Of a stretch of 64,000 nt of DNA, positions 15,733 to 24,664 are shown in pieces. The notes under the pieces are model-generated. The model worked only from the letters and a program-made list of their open reading frames with translations. It was not told the origin of the DNA and searched no databases. The stretch comes from CAVXZE01 sp964615365 (GTDB lineage: Bacteria; Myxococcota_A; UBA9160; UBA6930). A program made the translations under genes and the position numbers. Position 1 is the stretch's first letter, and each line of letters begins with the position of its first letter. Location of the stretch: positions 98,958 to 162,957 of the forward strand of contig CAZTOU010000006.1 in assembly GCA_964615365.1 (NCBI GenBank), in the 5' to 3' direction.

Positions 15733-16983
15733 TCACGGCTCTTCGCGCCGCGCCTCGGAGAGCGCCAGAATCGCCTCGACCAGTGCGTCTCGCGCGCCTT
15801 CCGAGAGGCCGGGTGTGCGCAGCCGCTGGCGGGCGCGGCCCTGGAGATCGGCGCGCTCGACCCGCGCGGGAAGCTTCTGCAGCAGATAGGCGATGCGGTT
15901 GCCGATCCGCAAGAGGGCAGGCCGCAGGCTGGTGTCGAGATCCGCGGGCGGAGATTCTCCCACCGGACCCGCCGCCAGGGTCCTTCGCTGGATCTCCTTT
16001 GCGGCGGCGATCTGCGCCTCGAAGAAGCTGCGGACCGCTCGGTCGGAAGCCGGTCTCTGGTGCGCGTCGCGGGCGGCCTCGCGGGTGGCCGCGAGTGCCG
16101 CGTCGATCACGCGGCGCTCGCGCTCCGGCACGGTCACCGGTGCGCCGGTCGCGCGTTTCGCCTCGGCGACGAGGGGCATGAGATCGAGTCGTTCACCCAC
16201 CGCGGCCAGCAGGGCGCACACCGGTTCGGCCGTGTGTAGGGAATCGCCGTGCCCCAGGTAGCGTCGCCGCAACGCCGCCAGGGTGCCGTCGCTCTCACGA
16301 TCCAGGAGCCAGGCGTCCAGGCTCGCCGCAAGCTCCTTGCGCTCGGGATGCACCAGGTAGGCCTTGAGGTCACTCGTGAAGGGGCCGAGCTGCCGCAGGC
16401 CCACGGATCCCTCCAGCCAGATCGGCGCTTCCAGCGTATCGGTGACCACCGCGTCGACCTTCCCGTCCCTCAATGCCCCGCGCACCGCCGCGTTCTCCGG
16501 GATCGCAGTGATGGCGGCCCCGGGGAAGTGGGCCCGGGTGACGCGCTCCAGGTGCCCGCCCTGGTTCACGCCGATCTTTGCTTCGGGATGGTCGAGAGAC
16601 GCGAGGTCGGCGAAGCCCCCGTCCTCGCGCACCAGAACCACCGCGCCGCTCGCCATGACGGGGACGGAGAAGATCCCCGCGACGGAGCGTTCCGGCCGGA
16701 TGGTGATGCCGCTCATGCCTACGTCGAAGCGGTCTGCGGCCAGGTCGGAGAGCAGCTCGGGCCAGCGAAACCGTACCATCTCGAGCTCTCGCTGCTGATC
16801 CGCCGCGTAGGCGCGGGCGACGGCGAGATCGAAGCCCTCGAGCCCCGTCGGGTCTCCCTTCCGCGCGAAGCTGAAGGGCGGGTAATCTCCGCTGACTCCG
16901 ATCCGAAGCGACGGGATGTGCTGGGCGGCGCTCGGAGAGGTCGCCGCGGTCAGCGCCAGAAGCAGCGCTGCGAGAGCCTTCAC
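15733..16983 (-). CDS. Periplasmic cyclohexadienyl dehydratase-like domain fused to AroQ-gamma chorismate mutase
   Basis: The protein has 416 residues. A signal peptide (VKALAALLLALTAATSPSAA) precedes a solute-binding-type domain (about 24-255: LRIGVSGDYPPFSF, RWPELLSDLAADRFDVGMSG, GVNQGGHLERV). This fold includes PheC, which turns prephenate or arogenate into phenylpyruvate or phenylalanine. From about 265 to 345 is a secreted-type chorismate mutase (LLAAVGERLDLMPLVAEAKR ... VRSFFEAQIAAAKEIQRRT), then a short helical tail. Together these would convert chorismate to phenylpyruvate outside the cytoplasm; such fusions are known, but this substrate path is inferred. The GTG start overlaps the HAD stop (GTGA), so the pair is coupled. 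Confidence 0.85.
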   Translation of the reverse strand: MKALAALLLALTAATSPSAAQHIPSLRIGVSGDYPPFSFARKGDPTGLEGFDLAVARAYAADQQRELEMVRFRWPELLSDLAADRFDVGMSGITIRPERSVAGIFSVPVMASGAVVLVREDGGFADLASLDHPEAKIGVNQGGHLERVTRAHFPGAAITAIPENAAVRGALRDGKVDAVVTDTLEAPIWLEGSVGLRQLGPFTSDLKAYLVHPERKELAASLDAWLLDRESDGTLAALRRRYLGHGDSLHTAEPVCALLAAVGERLDLMPLVAEAKRATGAPVTVPERERRVIDAALAATREAARDAHQRPASDRAVRSFFEAQIAAAKEIQRRTLAAGPVGESPPADLDTSLRPALLRIGNRIAYLLQKLPARVERADLQGRARQRLRTPGLSEGARDALVEAILALSEARREEP

Positions 16984-17693
16984 GGACTGACGATCTTGAG
17001 GAGCTCGGGAATGGTCTCGATCACGTGGTCCGGGTCTGCGTCGCCCCCCTCCGGGCTCGCCGGGTCGGTGATCAGCACCGTCGTCATCCCCAGGGCATTG
17101 GCTCCGACCACGTCTTGATCCAGCGAGTCCCCCACAAAGACCACCTGCTCCGGTGCCACGTCGCCGGCCTTGCCGAGGGCGTGGCAATAGATTCCCGGAT
17201 CCGGCTTGCAGGACCGGGCCTCCTCGCTGGTGGTGATGGCGTCGAAGTAGGCGCTGAGACCGATGCGTTCCCAGAGGGGATGGAACTGGTCGTCGTCGAT
17301 GTTGCTCACGATTCCCAGATGAAGACCCCGTTGGCGCAGGGCGGAGAGAGTCGCGCCCACTCCCTCCCTGGACTGCACGCCGTCGAGCCCCACCTGGCTC
17401 TGCCCCTGGTAGAGGTTGGGTCCATCGATCCGGTCGCGGTCGGCGCCGAGTGCCGTGAGCAGATCGACGTGAATCTCTCGGAAGAGGTCCCGATGCAGGT
17501 AGAAGGGCCGGGGGAGGAACTCCGCCATCTTCTTCGCGAAGGAGCTCCGGTAGGCCCGGCGAATCTCCTCCAGCGGTGCGGTGACGGAATGCCGCCTCGC
17601 CAGCTCCTCGAGCATCCGGTCGAAGTGGGGACGCATCTGCGCGTAGCTGAACAGGGTTCCACCGAAGTCGAAGAAGACGGCGCGGTGGCGCAA
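16980..17693 (-). CDS. HAD-superfamily hydrolase
   Basis: The protein has 237 residues. All four HAD motifs are present: nucleophile FFDFGGTLFS (Asp9), Ser in LGIVSNIDDD, Lys in RSCKPDPGIY and the acid motif VFVGDSLDQDVVGANALGM. A helical C1 cap lies between motifs I and II. It is probably a phosphatase of a small phosphorylated metabolite; the substrate is unknown. The downstream PheC-AroQ gene overlaps its stop by four bases, but a functional link is not evident. Confidence 0.87.
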   Translation of the reverse strand: MRHRAVFFDFGGTLFSYAQMRPHFDRMLEELARRHSVTAPLEEIRRAYRSSFAKKMAEFLPRPFYLHRDLFREIHVDLLTALGADRDRIDGPNLYQGQSQVGLDGVQSREGVGATLSALRQRGLHLGIVSNIDDDQFHPLWERIGLSAYFDAITTSEEARSCKPDPGIYCHALGKAGDVAPEQVVFVGDSLDQDVVGANALGMTTVLITDPASPEGGDADPDHVIETIPELLKIVSP

Positions 17694-17745
17694 TATGCCT
17701 CCTAGGGGTCAAGCCCGTCGGGATTGTAACCGAGACCCCGTTGAT

Positions 17746-17774
17746 TTGACTGCCCGCGGATGATCGCCTAATTT
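17746..17774 (+). promoter_or_regulatory. Sigma-70-type promoter of the cold-shock-domain gene
   Basis: TTGACT (17746-17751) and TAATTT (17769-17774) are separated by exactly 17 bases. Both hexamers are close to consensus, and the start codon lies about 85 bases downstream of the expected transcription start. The resulting leader of about 80 bases is long for this genome and could hold cold-shock-type control; no specific structure was identified. Confidence 0.7.
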
Positions 17775-17863
17775 CGACAGTTCGCGGTACCGTGGTTCCC
17801 GCGGCCCCTCCTGCGTCTTCCACGTCCCCTCCGGGCCGAGACCGACGAGACTGAGGTAGTGCA

Positions 17864-18346
17864 ATGCTGTCGCTCGACGAGATCGAACAGGGGGCTCAGT
17901 GCACCCACAAGAATACCGGTCTTCGCTACAGCGTTGTCGAAGTCGGAGACGACGAAGTGTTGCTCTCGGCCGGATCCGAGGACATGCAGGACCTGGTGGT
18001 TCCCACCGAATTGTTCCAGAGCGAGTTCGTCCTCGGCGACCGCTACCACGCGGGCCGGACTCGAGGGCGCGGTCGCGGGCGCAGCCGCGCCCGGCGCGCT
18101 GCGGGGCCGGCGCCGGCTCCCACGGGACCGAAGTCGAAGGGTCGGATCAAGAAGATGGTGCGGGATCGCGGCTTCGGATTCATTCGCGGAGACGATGGCA
18201 AGGAGGTCTTCTTCCACCGCTCCGGCATGAACGGGTCCGACTACGACTCGATCTCGGAAGGCGACACGGTGGAGTACGTGATCCAGGAGGGCCCGCGCGG
18301 CGCTCGCGCCGAGCACGTCCGCCAGATCCCCCCGGAAGCGAGTTAG
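17864..18346 (+). CDS. Cold-shock-domain protein with an extra N-terminal domain
   Basis: The protein has 160 residues. Residues 1-55 form an unfamiliar acidic module (MLSLDEIEQGAQCTHKNTGL ... DLVVPTELF). Residues 64-90 are an Arg/Gly/Ala-rich linker (GRTRGRGRGRSRARR). Residues 92-155 are a cold-shock domain with RNP1-like RGFGFI and RNP2-like EVFFHRS, expected to bind single-stranded RNA or DNA. Classical cold-shock proteins are about 70 residues, so this is a two-module form. An RGG-like linker commonly adds nucleic-acid affinity. Strong promoter hexamers lie upstream. It converges with nadE. Confidence 0.85.
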   Translation: MLSLDEIEQGAQCTHKNTGLRYSVVEVGDDEVLLSAGSEDMQDLVVPTELFQSEFVLGDRYHAGRTRGRGRGRSRARRAAGPAPAPTGPKSKGRIKKMVRDRGFGFIRGDDGKEVFFHRSGMNGSDYDSISEGDTVEYVIQEGPRGARAEHVRQIPPEAS

Positions 18347-18361
18347 CCCGGTCCGGGCCGC

Positions 18362-20017
18362 CTACCCGCCTCCGCTGCTGTAGCGCTGGACGATGGGCAG
18401 CCTTCGCCCTCCCCCAAAGGCCTTCCCGGAGACCCGGAGCACCGGTGGGGCCTGGCGGCGCTTGTACTCGTTCCGGTCCAGGCGCCTGACGATGGCCGGT
18501 GCGACTTCCGGGGGAGTCCCCTCGGGCGCACGCACGCTCGCGACGCCGAGACCCTCCTCGATGGCCTGGTAGAGGACCTCGTCGAGCACTTCGTAAGGGG
18601 GCAGGTCATCGCTGTCGAGCTGGTCCGGTGCGAGCTCCGCCGAGGGGGGCTTGGTGATGCTGCCCACGGGGATTCGCTTCTGGTTCTGGTTGGCGTGGTG
18701 CGCCAGGGCGTAGACGTTGCGCTTGTAGACGTCCCCCAGCACCGCGAGGCCCCCCACCGTGTCCCCGTAGAGGGTGCAGTAGCCCACCGACATCTCGCTC
18801 TTGTTCCCGGTGGCCAGCACCAGCCGCTCCTCGGCGTTGGCGATCGCCATCAAGATCGAGCCGCGAATCCGCGACTGGATGTTCTGTTGCGCCAGGCCGT
18901 AGTCGCTCCGTTCCCCGAAGAGCGCGGCGAAGACGTCGAGGAAGGCGTCGTAGACCGGGCCGAGCTGGACGGTCCGGGTCTCGATTCCCAGCAGCTTCCC
19001 GAGCTCCAGGGCGTCCGACACGCTGTGATCCGAGGAGAAGGGGCCCGGCATCGCGACACCGACGACGCTTTCGCTTCCCAGCGCCAGGGCGGCCAGGTGC
19101 GTTGTCACTGCCGAGTCGATCCCGCCGGAGAGGCCGACCACGGCGCGGGGCGGAAGTCCCTGCTTGCGGAAGAAGTCGCGGATTCCCAGCACCAGGCCCG
19201 CTTCGAGCTGGGCGATCGGACCCGGCTCGACGATTTCGTTGGGGCTTCGACTCGCTCCCTCGTCGCGAAGATCGAAGATCTCGAAGGCGGGCTCGAAGAG
19301 CGGCAGCGAAGCGCGGATCCTTCCCTCCGCGTCCGCGACGAAGGAGGCTCCGTCGAAGATCAGCTCGTCGTTGCCTCCCACCTGGTTGACGAAGACGATG
19401 GGAACGCGGTGGCGCGCCGCGAGCTTGGCGATCATCCGGCGTCGCTCTGCCGGCTTCCCGACGTGCCACGGTGAGGCGGAGAGGTTCAGCACCAGCTCGG
19501 CGCCTGCCTGGGCGAGGTCGCCCACCGGATCGCAGGAATAGGGGATCTCTCCGCCCCAGGTGTCCTCGCAGACGGTGAGACCGAGAAGGGAGCCGTCGCG
19601 CCGCATCGGGACCGGTTCGCGCCGATCGGTCGGGACGAAGTAGCGGTTCTCGTCGAAGACGTCGTAGGTCGGCAGAAGGCTCTTCGCCTGGGCGGCCACC
19701 TGTTCGCCGCCGCGCAGCAGGATTGCCGCGTTGGCGAGATGCTTGGGCCCGGCCGCTTCCACCGGGACCACCGCGCCCAGGGCAAGGTCGATCCCTCGAG
19801 AGACCGGGGCCAGCTTTTCGAGCTCGGCAAGCTGGTCGCGAACGAAGCCGTCGCGCTCGAGCAGGTCCATGGGCGGGTAGCCCGTGAGGACCATCTCGGG
19901 GAAGACCGCGATCTCCGCGCCGGCGGCCTCGGCACGGGCCGCCGCGTCTTCTACGAGCTTCCGATTGCCGGCCAGATCTCCGACCGTCGGGTTCAGCTGG
20001 ACGATGGCGAGGCGCAC
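18362..20017 (-). CDS. nadE: Glutamine-dependent NAD+ synthetase
   Basis: The protein has 551 residues. It makes NAD+ from deamido-NAD+, ATP and glutamine. The N-terminal nitrilase-type glutaminase has its triad Glu41 (VFPEMVLTGYPP), Lys112 (AAQAKSLLPTYDVF) and Cys150 (LTVCEDTWG). The C-terminal synthetase has the PP-loop VVGLSGGIDSAV, then LATGNKSEMSVGYCTLYGD and VYKRNVYALA. The GTG at 20017 (VRLAIVQLNPTVGD) fits the family start exactly; longer frames upstream have no resemblance. Confidence 0.95.
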   Translation of the reverse strand: MRLAIVQLNPTVGDLAGNRKLVEDAAARAEAAGAEIAVFPEMVLTGYPPMDLLERDGFVRDQLAELEKLAPVSRGIDLALGAVVPVEAAGPKHLANAAILLRGGEQVAAQAKSLLPTYDVFDENRYFVPTDRREPVPMRRDGSLLGLTVCEDTWGGEIPYSCDPVGDLAQAGAELVLNLSASPWHVGKPAERRRMIAKLAARHRVPIVFVNQVGGNDELIFDGASFVADAEGRIRASLPLFEPAFEIFDLRDEGASRSPNEIVEPGPIAQLEAGLVLGIRDFFRKQGLPPRAVVGLSGGIDSAVTTHLAALALGSESVVGVAMPGPFSSDHSVSDALELGKLLGIETRTVQLGPVYDAFLDVFAALFGERSDYGLAQQNIQSRIRGSILMAIANAEERLVLATGNKSEMSVGYCTLYGDTVGGLAVLGDVYKRNVYALAHHANQNQKRIPVGSITKPPSAELAPDQLDSDDLPPYEVLDEVLYQAIEEGLGVASVRAPEGTPPEVAPAIVRRLDRNEYKRRQAPPVLRVSGKAFGGGRRLPIVQRYSSGGG

Positions 20018-20179
20018 GGGACGAGGATCGGCGCCGCGGTCTTCCTCGTCAATCCCTGCGATCTCAGCTCGCCTGCCTGGGAGGAGAGCGCGGGGCCCCA
20101 TCCCTATGAACTTCGCTCGCCGACGGCTCGCTGCGCGCCTGGCTCGCCTTTGGCGAGCCCGGCTTGCTACGCTGGTGTC

Positions 20180-21073
20180 ATGCCTGGTGACGAAGCCGTC
20201 GACATCATTGGCCCGAGCTCGAGCTTCTACGTCTCGCAGCGCCTCAGGCTGCACTTCGTGGATTGGGGCAATGAGAGTGCGCCACCGCTGCTTCTGATCC
20301 ACGGCGGTCGGGACCACGCCCGTAACTGGGACTGGGTCGCCCGGGACCTGCGCCGCGACTACCACGTGATCGCACCGGATCTCCGCGGTCACGGTGACAG
20401 TGCCTGGGCCACCGGAGGCATGTACAGTCAGTCGGAATTCGTCCTCGACGTGACCCAGCTGGTGGAGGCTCTCCAGCTCTCGGGTATCACCGTCATCGGC
20501 CACTCCCTGGGAGGCGCCATCGCGCTCCAGTTCACTGGCACCCACCCGGAGCGCGTGTCGAAGCTGGTGGCCATCGAGGGGACGGGCCCGCCGCCGCAGA
20601 TGATGGAGCGCTACGCCGGCATTCCCACCGTGCAGCGGATGCACAACTGGATCGAGTCGATGCAGCAGCTCGCGAGCCGGACCCCGCGACGCTATCCGTC
20701 GATCGATGCGGCGGCGAAGCGCATGCAGGACGAGAACTCCTTCCTCTCCGCGGAGCAGGCCCGCCACCTCACCGTGCACGGTGTCGCCCGCAACGAGGAT
20801 CGGACCTTCAGCTGGAAGTTCGACAACTACGTGCGCGCCTTCGGCCCCTACCGACTCGATCTCGAGGAGATCAAGTCGATCTGGACCCGCATCAGCTGCC
20901 CGGTTCTGCTGATCCGCGGCAGCGAGAGCTGGGCGAGCGACCCGGAGGAGGACGGCCGCATCGAGCCCTTCCAGAAGGTCCGATCCGTCCGCATCGACGG
21001 CGCCGGACACTGGGTTCACCACGATCGCCTCGACGAGTTCTTGCGCGTCGTACGCGTCTTCCTCGACGAGTAG
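20180..21073 (+). CDS. Alpha/beta-hydrolase fold protein
   Basis: The protein has 297 residues. Fold markers are LLLIHGGRDHARNWDWVARD, IAPDLRGHGDSAWA, nucleophile Ser109 in TVIGHSLGGAIAL, an acid region around LLIRGSESWASDPEEDG and His in GAGHWVHHDRLDEFL. It resembles the epoxide-hydrolase/haloperoxidase-like branch; the substrate is unknown. The ATG at 20180 is divergent from nadE, with 162 bases between the starts. That gap holds an 8-bp perfect hairpin (GGCTCGCC, loop TTT) but no clear promoter hexamers. Confidence 0.82.
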   Translation: MPGDEAVDIIGPSSSFYVSQRLRLHFVDWGNESAPPLLLIHGGRDHARNWDWVARDLRRDYHVIAPDLRGHGDSAWATGGMYSQSEFVLDVTQLVEALQLSGITVIGHSLGGAIALQFTGTHPERVSKLVAIEGTGPPPQMMERYAGIPTVQRMHNWIESMQQLASRTPRRYPSIDAAAKRMQDENSFLSAEQARHLTVHGVARNEDRTFSWKFDNYVRAFGPYRLDLEEIKSIWTRISCPVLLIRGSESWASDPEEDGRIEPFQKVRSVRIDGAGHWVHHDRLDEFLRVVRVFLDE

Positions 21074-21092
21074 CCCGGGAGCGGGACCGGAA

Positions 21093-21986
21093 ATGCCCTG
21101 GTTCAGCTACCACGGCGGTCATAGCGGCGAGTTCGCCCGCCACGCGACGGGCACCCTCGAGGAGGTCGTCGAGAGCGCCATTCGGGCGGGCTTCTCGACC
21201 TACGGGGTGTCCGAGCACGCTCCCCGCTATCGGGCCGAGGACCTCTTCCCCGACGAGTCCGATCTCGGTGTCGATGACCTCGTGCAGATGTTCGAGGACT
21301 ACGTGGAAGAGGCGCTGGCGCTTCGCGATCGCCACGCCGATCGGGTCGAGCTCCTGATCGGATTCGAGACCGAGGTTCTCCCTCCGGAGGACTGGCTCCC
21401 GCGGATGCGCGAGCTCCGGAGCAGCCATCGCGAATTCGACTACGTCGTGGGGAGCGTTCACCACCTGGACGGCGCCAGCATCGACATGCACCCGAAGGTC
21501 ACCGCCAGGGTAGCCCGCGAAGTCGGAGGCAAGGAGACTCTCGAGTGCCTCTACTTCGAGCAGGTGGCCGAGATGGTCGAGCGGCTGCGCCCCGAGATCG
21601 TCGGCCACTTCGACCTGATCCGGAAGTTCGACGGGCCCGGGGCGAGCTTCGGTGCTGACACCTGGAAGCACATCGAGGGCGCCCTCGAGTCCATTCGGGC
21701 CGCGGGATCCATCCTCGACGTGAACGCGGCGCCGGCCCGCCGAAAGCTCGGCCCGGTCTACCCCCTGCCTCCTCTACTGAAGCGCGCCTGCGAGATGGGA
21801 ATCCCCGTGACGCTCGGCGACGACAGTCACGGCCCCGGAGACGTCGGAGTCGGGCTCGACGCCTGCCTGCGAGCGATCGAGCAGGCCGGGTACCGCCGCA
21901 TCCACTATCTCACCAGGGAGCACGGCGAGGTTCGACGCGAGTCGGCACCCCTCGAAGACGTTCGTCCCCTGCTTCATCGGGGATAG
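21093..21986 (+). CDS. PHP-family histidinol-phosphatase (HisJ/HisK type)
   Basis: The protein has 297 residues. The PHP metal-binding pattern is clear: SYHGGHSGEFARHATG at the N-terminus, GVSEHAPRYRAEDLF, GFETEVLP, DYVVGSVHHLDG, VGHFDLIRKF and TLGDDSHGPGDVG near the C-terminus. HisK-type enzymes dephosphorylate histidinol phosphate in histidine synthesis. No other his gene is adjacent, so the substrate assignment rests on family resemblance. It begins 19 bases after the hydrolase stop. Its 3' end overlaps the facing MaoC gene by 13 bases. Confidence 0.82.
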   Translation: MPWFSYHGGHSGEFARHATGTLEEVVESAIRAGFSTYGVSEHAPRYRAEDLFPDESDLGVDDLVQMFEDYVEEALALRDRHADRVELLIGFETEVLPPEDWLPRMRELRSSHREFDYVVGSVHHLDGASIDMHPKVTARVAREVGGKETLECLYFEQVAEMVERLRPEIVGHFDLIRKFDGPGASFGADTWKHIEGALESIRAAGSILDVNAAPARRKLGPVYPLPPLLKRACEMGIPVTLGDDSHGPGDVGVGLDACLRAIEQAGYRRIHYLTREHGEVRRESAPLEDVRPLLHRG

Positions 21987-22438
21987 ACGACCAGCAGGAC
22001 GTCGCCGAAGGCGGCGGGACGCCTCTCCCCCTCGATCTCGAAGGCCATGTGCAGCGTGGCGCGGACCGCGCCCCCCTTGATCTCCCGCACCTTCGTGACC
22101 ATTCCTCTCATCCGGATCCGGTCTCCGGCGTGGACGGGCGAGCGCAGCCGCACCTTCTCGATGCCCGGGTTCACCATGAACCGCGCGCCCTCGATCTCGA
22201 GGATCTCGCGGAGCAGCCGGGGCGCCAGGGAGAGGTGGCCGTGAGCGACGGTTCCGCCGAACGGTGAGTCGCGCCGCGCCCTCTCCGGATCGACGTGGAT
22301 CCACTGGTCGTCGCCGGTGGCGGCGGCGAAGGCGTCGATTCGCTCCTGGCTGATCTCGAGCCATTCGGAGGGCCCCAGCTCCTTGCCCAGCAGGGATTGG
22401 AGTGATGCGGGGTCGGGAACCACCGTTCGCGCAGCCAT
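21974..22438 (-). CDS. MaoC-like dehydratase / R-specific enoyl-CoA hydratase
   Basis: The protein has 154 residues, the length of a single hot-dog domain. The hydratase motif is seen at residues 40-50 (ATGDDQWIHVD; Asp43 and His48 are the likely catalytic pair). It is followed by FGGTVAHGHLSLAP and the strand text LRSPVHAGDRIRMRGMVTKV. Such proteins hydrate short trans-enoyl-CoA. The gene is on the same strand as the aldolase fusion upstream (84 bases apart) and its 3' end runs into the PHP gene. Confidence 0.88.
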   Translation of the reverse strand: MAARTVVPDPASLQSLLGKELGPSEWLEISQERIDAFAAATGDDQWIHVDPERARRDSPFGGTVAHGHLSLAPRLLREILEIEGARFMVNPGIEKVRLRSPVHAGDRIRMRGMVTKVREIKGGAVRATLHMAFEIEGERRPAAFGDVLLVVYPR

Positions 22439-22522
22439 CGCGGAAACAGGCTCCTCGCTCGAGGGACGGAGGATCCTACCATCCTCACCGGAGCCCGCCC
22501 AGCGTTGTATCGGGTCGGGCTC

Positions 22523-24643
22523 CTAGCGGGGAAAAGCCTCGGGGATTCCGCCGTCCACCGGGAGGGTGGCGCCGGTGGTCGGGGTCGCGTTGCTGGCGAA
22601 GAAGACCACGGCGTTTCCGACGTGGCGCGCCCGTACCCGCGCGTGCAGCAGATTCCTCTTCCGATAGAACTCCGGCAGCGCGTCGGTCTCGAGCCCGCGC
22701 CTTCTCGCCCGGTCGGGTCCCACCGTCTCCCAGAGGCCAGAGCGCACCTCGCCCTCCTCGAAGATCGCGTCGGCGTTGATCTGGTTGACCCGCACTCCGA
22801 TCGGCGCCAGCTCGATCGCGGCGATCTTGCCGATCTGATGGGCGGCGGCCTTGCTCGCGCTGTAGGCGCCGAAATCCTTGCCCGGGGCGAATACATTCTT
22901 CGAGGAATTCACCACCACGTGTCCGCCGGTTCCCTGGAGCCGGAAGACGCGGGCCGCCTCCTTGATGGTGTGGAGGACCCCCAGGTAATTCACTTCCGCG
23001 ACCCGCCGGGCTTCGTCGCCGGAGAGCTCTTCGATGGGCGAGACCAGCGCGATACCCGCGTTCGGCACCACCACGTCGACGCCCCCGAAGGCGACACAGG
23101 AGGCGTCGAAGCCGCCGCGCACCGAGGCCTCGTCCGTGACGTCGACCTCCAGAGCGATCGCCGACCCGGCGCCGTGTCTGCTCTCGATTCCCGCGGCCGC
23201 CTCCTCTGCCCGCTTCCCGTCCAGGTCGGCGAGGATCACGTGGGCCCCCGCGGCGGCGCACACCTCGGCCACCCCGACGCCGATGGCGCCGCCTCCTCCG
23301 GTCACGAGAACCACCTGTCGCTCGAGGGGGAGCTCGCTACCGCTCCCGAGCTTCGCCCTCTCCAGCCGCCACACCTCCACGTCGAAGAGATCCGAGGGCG
23401 ATGCCGACTCGTAGCGACCCACCGCCTGCGCCAGGGCCTTGGCAGCCAGGGTGTGCTCGGTGATGTCGGCGACGATGCGGGCCTCCCGCTTCGATCTTCC
23501 GAAGCACAGCGCGCCCGCCCCGGGAAGCAGGACGACTCGCGGGGTGGAGTCGAGCTCGCCCCGGCTCACGCCCTTCGCCTCGGCACATCCTTCGAAGGTT
23601 GTGTCGTAGTCCCGCCGGTACTTCGCCACGGCATCACGGAGCCGCTCCGCCAGACCATCGGGGTCTTCCCAGCGAGGGTCGTCGACGTAGAGCGGGAGTG
23701 CCTTGGTCCAGATCACGTGATCCGGCGTCAAGGGTCCCTGCCGGACCAGCTCTCGTGCCTCGGCGCTCGCACAGAAGTCGAGGATGGCCGAATCCCCCCG
23801 CCACTCCATCACCCATCGGCGATGCGGGTGGTCCTCATCACCCGTCTCTTCGGCGAGCAGCCCGCGCAGAATCGGAGCCGTCGCGGCGACCCGCGCCCGC
23901 ACCGTGTCACTCGTCGCCGAGCTGGGGCGTGCGGTCGCGAGCGGGCGGTGGCTCGTCTTCCGCGCGAGAAACTGCTCGCAGAGGTCGACGAATTCGATGT
24001 GTAGCTCGTAGCTGGTGCGCGCGTCTTCGGCGAAGCTGCACAGGCCGTGTTTGAGCAGCACCGCGCCCTGGACGGCCAGCTGCCCCTCCACCGCCTCCGC
24101 CACCGCCTTCGCCAGCCGCAGGCCAGGCATGATGTAAGGGACCACGACGACCCGTTCACCCAGGACCTCTCGGATCAGCGCCTCGCCCAGGGCCTGGTTC
24201 GTCAGCGCGAGGATCGCGTCGGCGTGGGAGTGGTCGATGAAGCGGTGGGGGAGAAAGGCGTGGAGAAGCGTCTCCACCGAGGGATTCGCCGTGCCCGGAT
24301 CGAGGGCGCGGGCGCGAAGCTGGCTCACCATCTCCTCGTCGGAGAGGCTCTCGAGCCTGCGCAGGCGGCGCAGATGCTCCAGATCCAGGCCGAGCAGGTC
24401 CTCCGGACCGACTTCGTCGAGGGGGATGCCCGACCGCTTGACGAAGAGGACGTTCACGAGGTCGCCGAGCAGCGTGGTACGAGCAGCCTTCAGCGAGGTG
24501 TTGCCGCCGCCGTGCAGCACCAGGTTCGGATCGGACCCGATCAGTCGCGAGGAGTAGACCCGCAGCGCGAGATCCTCGCCGTGCTTCTCTCCGAAGCGTT
24601 CGATGGCCTCGTGCGCGCCGCGCTCCGTCCAACGGCTCTTCAT
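22523..24643 (-). CDS. Bifunctional class II aldolase / short-chain dehydrogenase
   Basis: The protein has 706 residues. The N-terminal class II aldolase half has LHGGGNTSLKA and the metal-site HSHADAI (His138 and His140), with another His in LLKHGL. The C-terminal SDR half (from about 436) has VVLVTGGGGAIGVGVAEVCA and the catalytic AYSASKAAAHQIGK, ending in DGGIPEAFPR. The architecture matches the RhaD-RhaE-like fusions that cleave ketose-1-phosphates to lactaldehyde and then oxidise or reduce it. No rhamnose isomerase or kinase is nearby, so the sugar is not fixed. A hypothetical gene lies 21 bases upstream on the same strand. Confidence 0.88.
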   Translation of the reverse strand: MKSRWTERGAHEAIERFGEKHGEDLALRVYSSRLIGSDPNLVLHGGGNTSLKAARTTLLGDLVNVLFVKRSGIPLDEVGPEDLLGLDLEHLRRLRRLESLSDEEMVSQLRARALDPGTANPSVETLLHAFLPHRFIDHSHADAILALTNQALGEALIREVLGERVVVVPYIMPGLRLAKAVAEAVEGQLAVQGAVLLKHGLCSFAEDARTSYELHIEFVDLCEQFLARKTSHRPLATARPSSATSDTVRARVAATAPILRGLLAEETGDEDHPHRRWVMEWRGDSAILDFCASAEARELVRQGPLTPDHVIWTKALPLYVDDPRWEDPDGLAERLRDAVAKYRRDYDTTFEGCAEAKGVSRGELDSTPRVVLLPGAGALCFGRSKREARIVADITEHTLAAKALAQAVGRYESASPSDLFDVEVWRLERAKLGSGSELPLERQVVLVTGGGGAIGVGVAEVCAAAGAHVILADLDGKRAEEAAAGIESRHGAGSAIALEVDVTDEASVRGGFDASCVAFGGVDVVVPNAGIALVSPIEELSGDEARRVAEVNYLGVLHTIKEAARVFRLQGTGGHVVVNSSKNVFAPGKDFGAYSASKAAAHQIGKIAAIELAPIGVRVNQINADAIFEEGEVRSGLWETVGPDRARRRGLETDALPEFYRKRNLLHARVRARHVGNAVVFFASNATPTTGATLPVDGGIPEAFPR

Positions 24644-24664
24644 GGGCGCTCGAAGATAGCAGGG

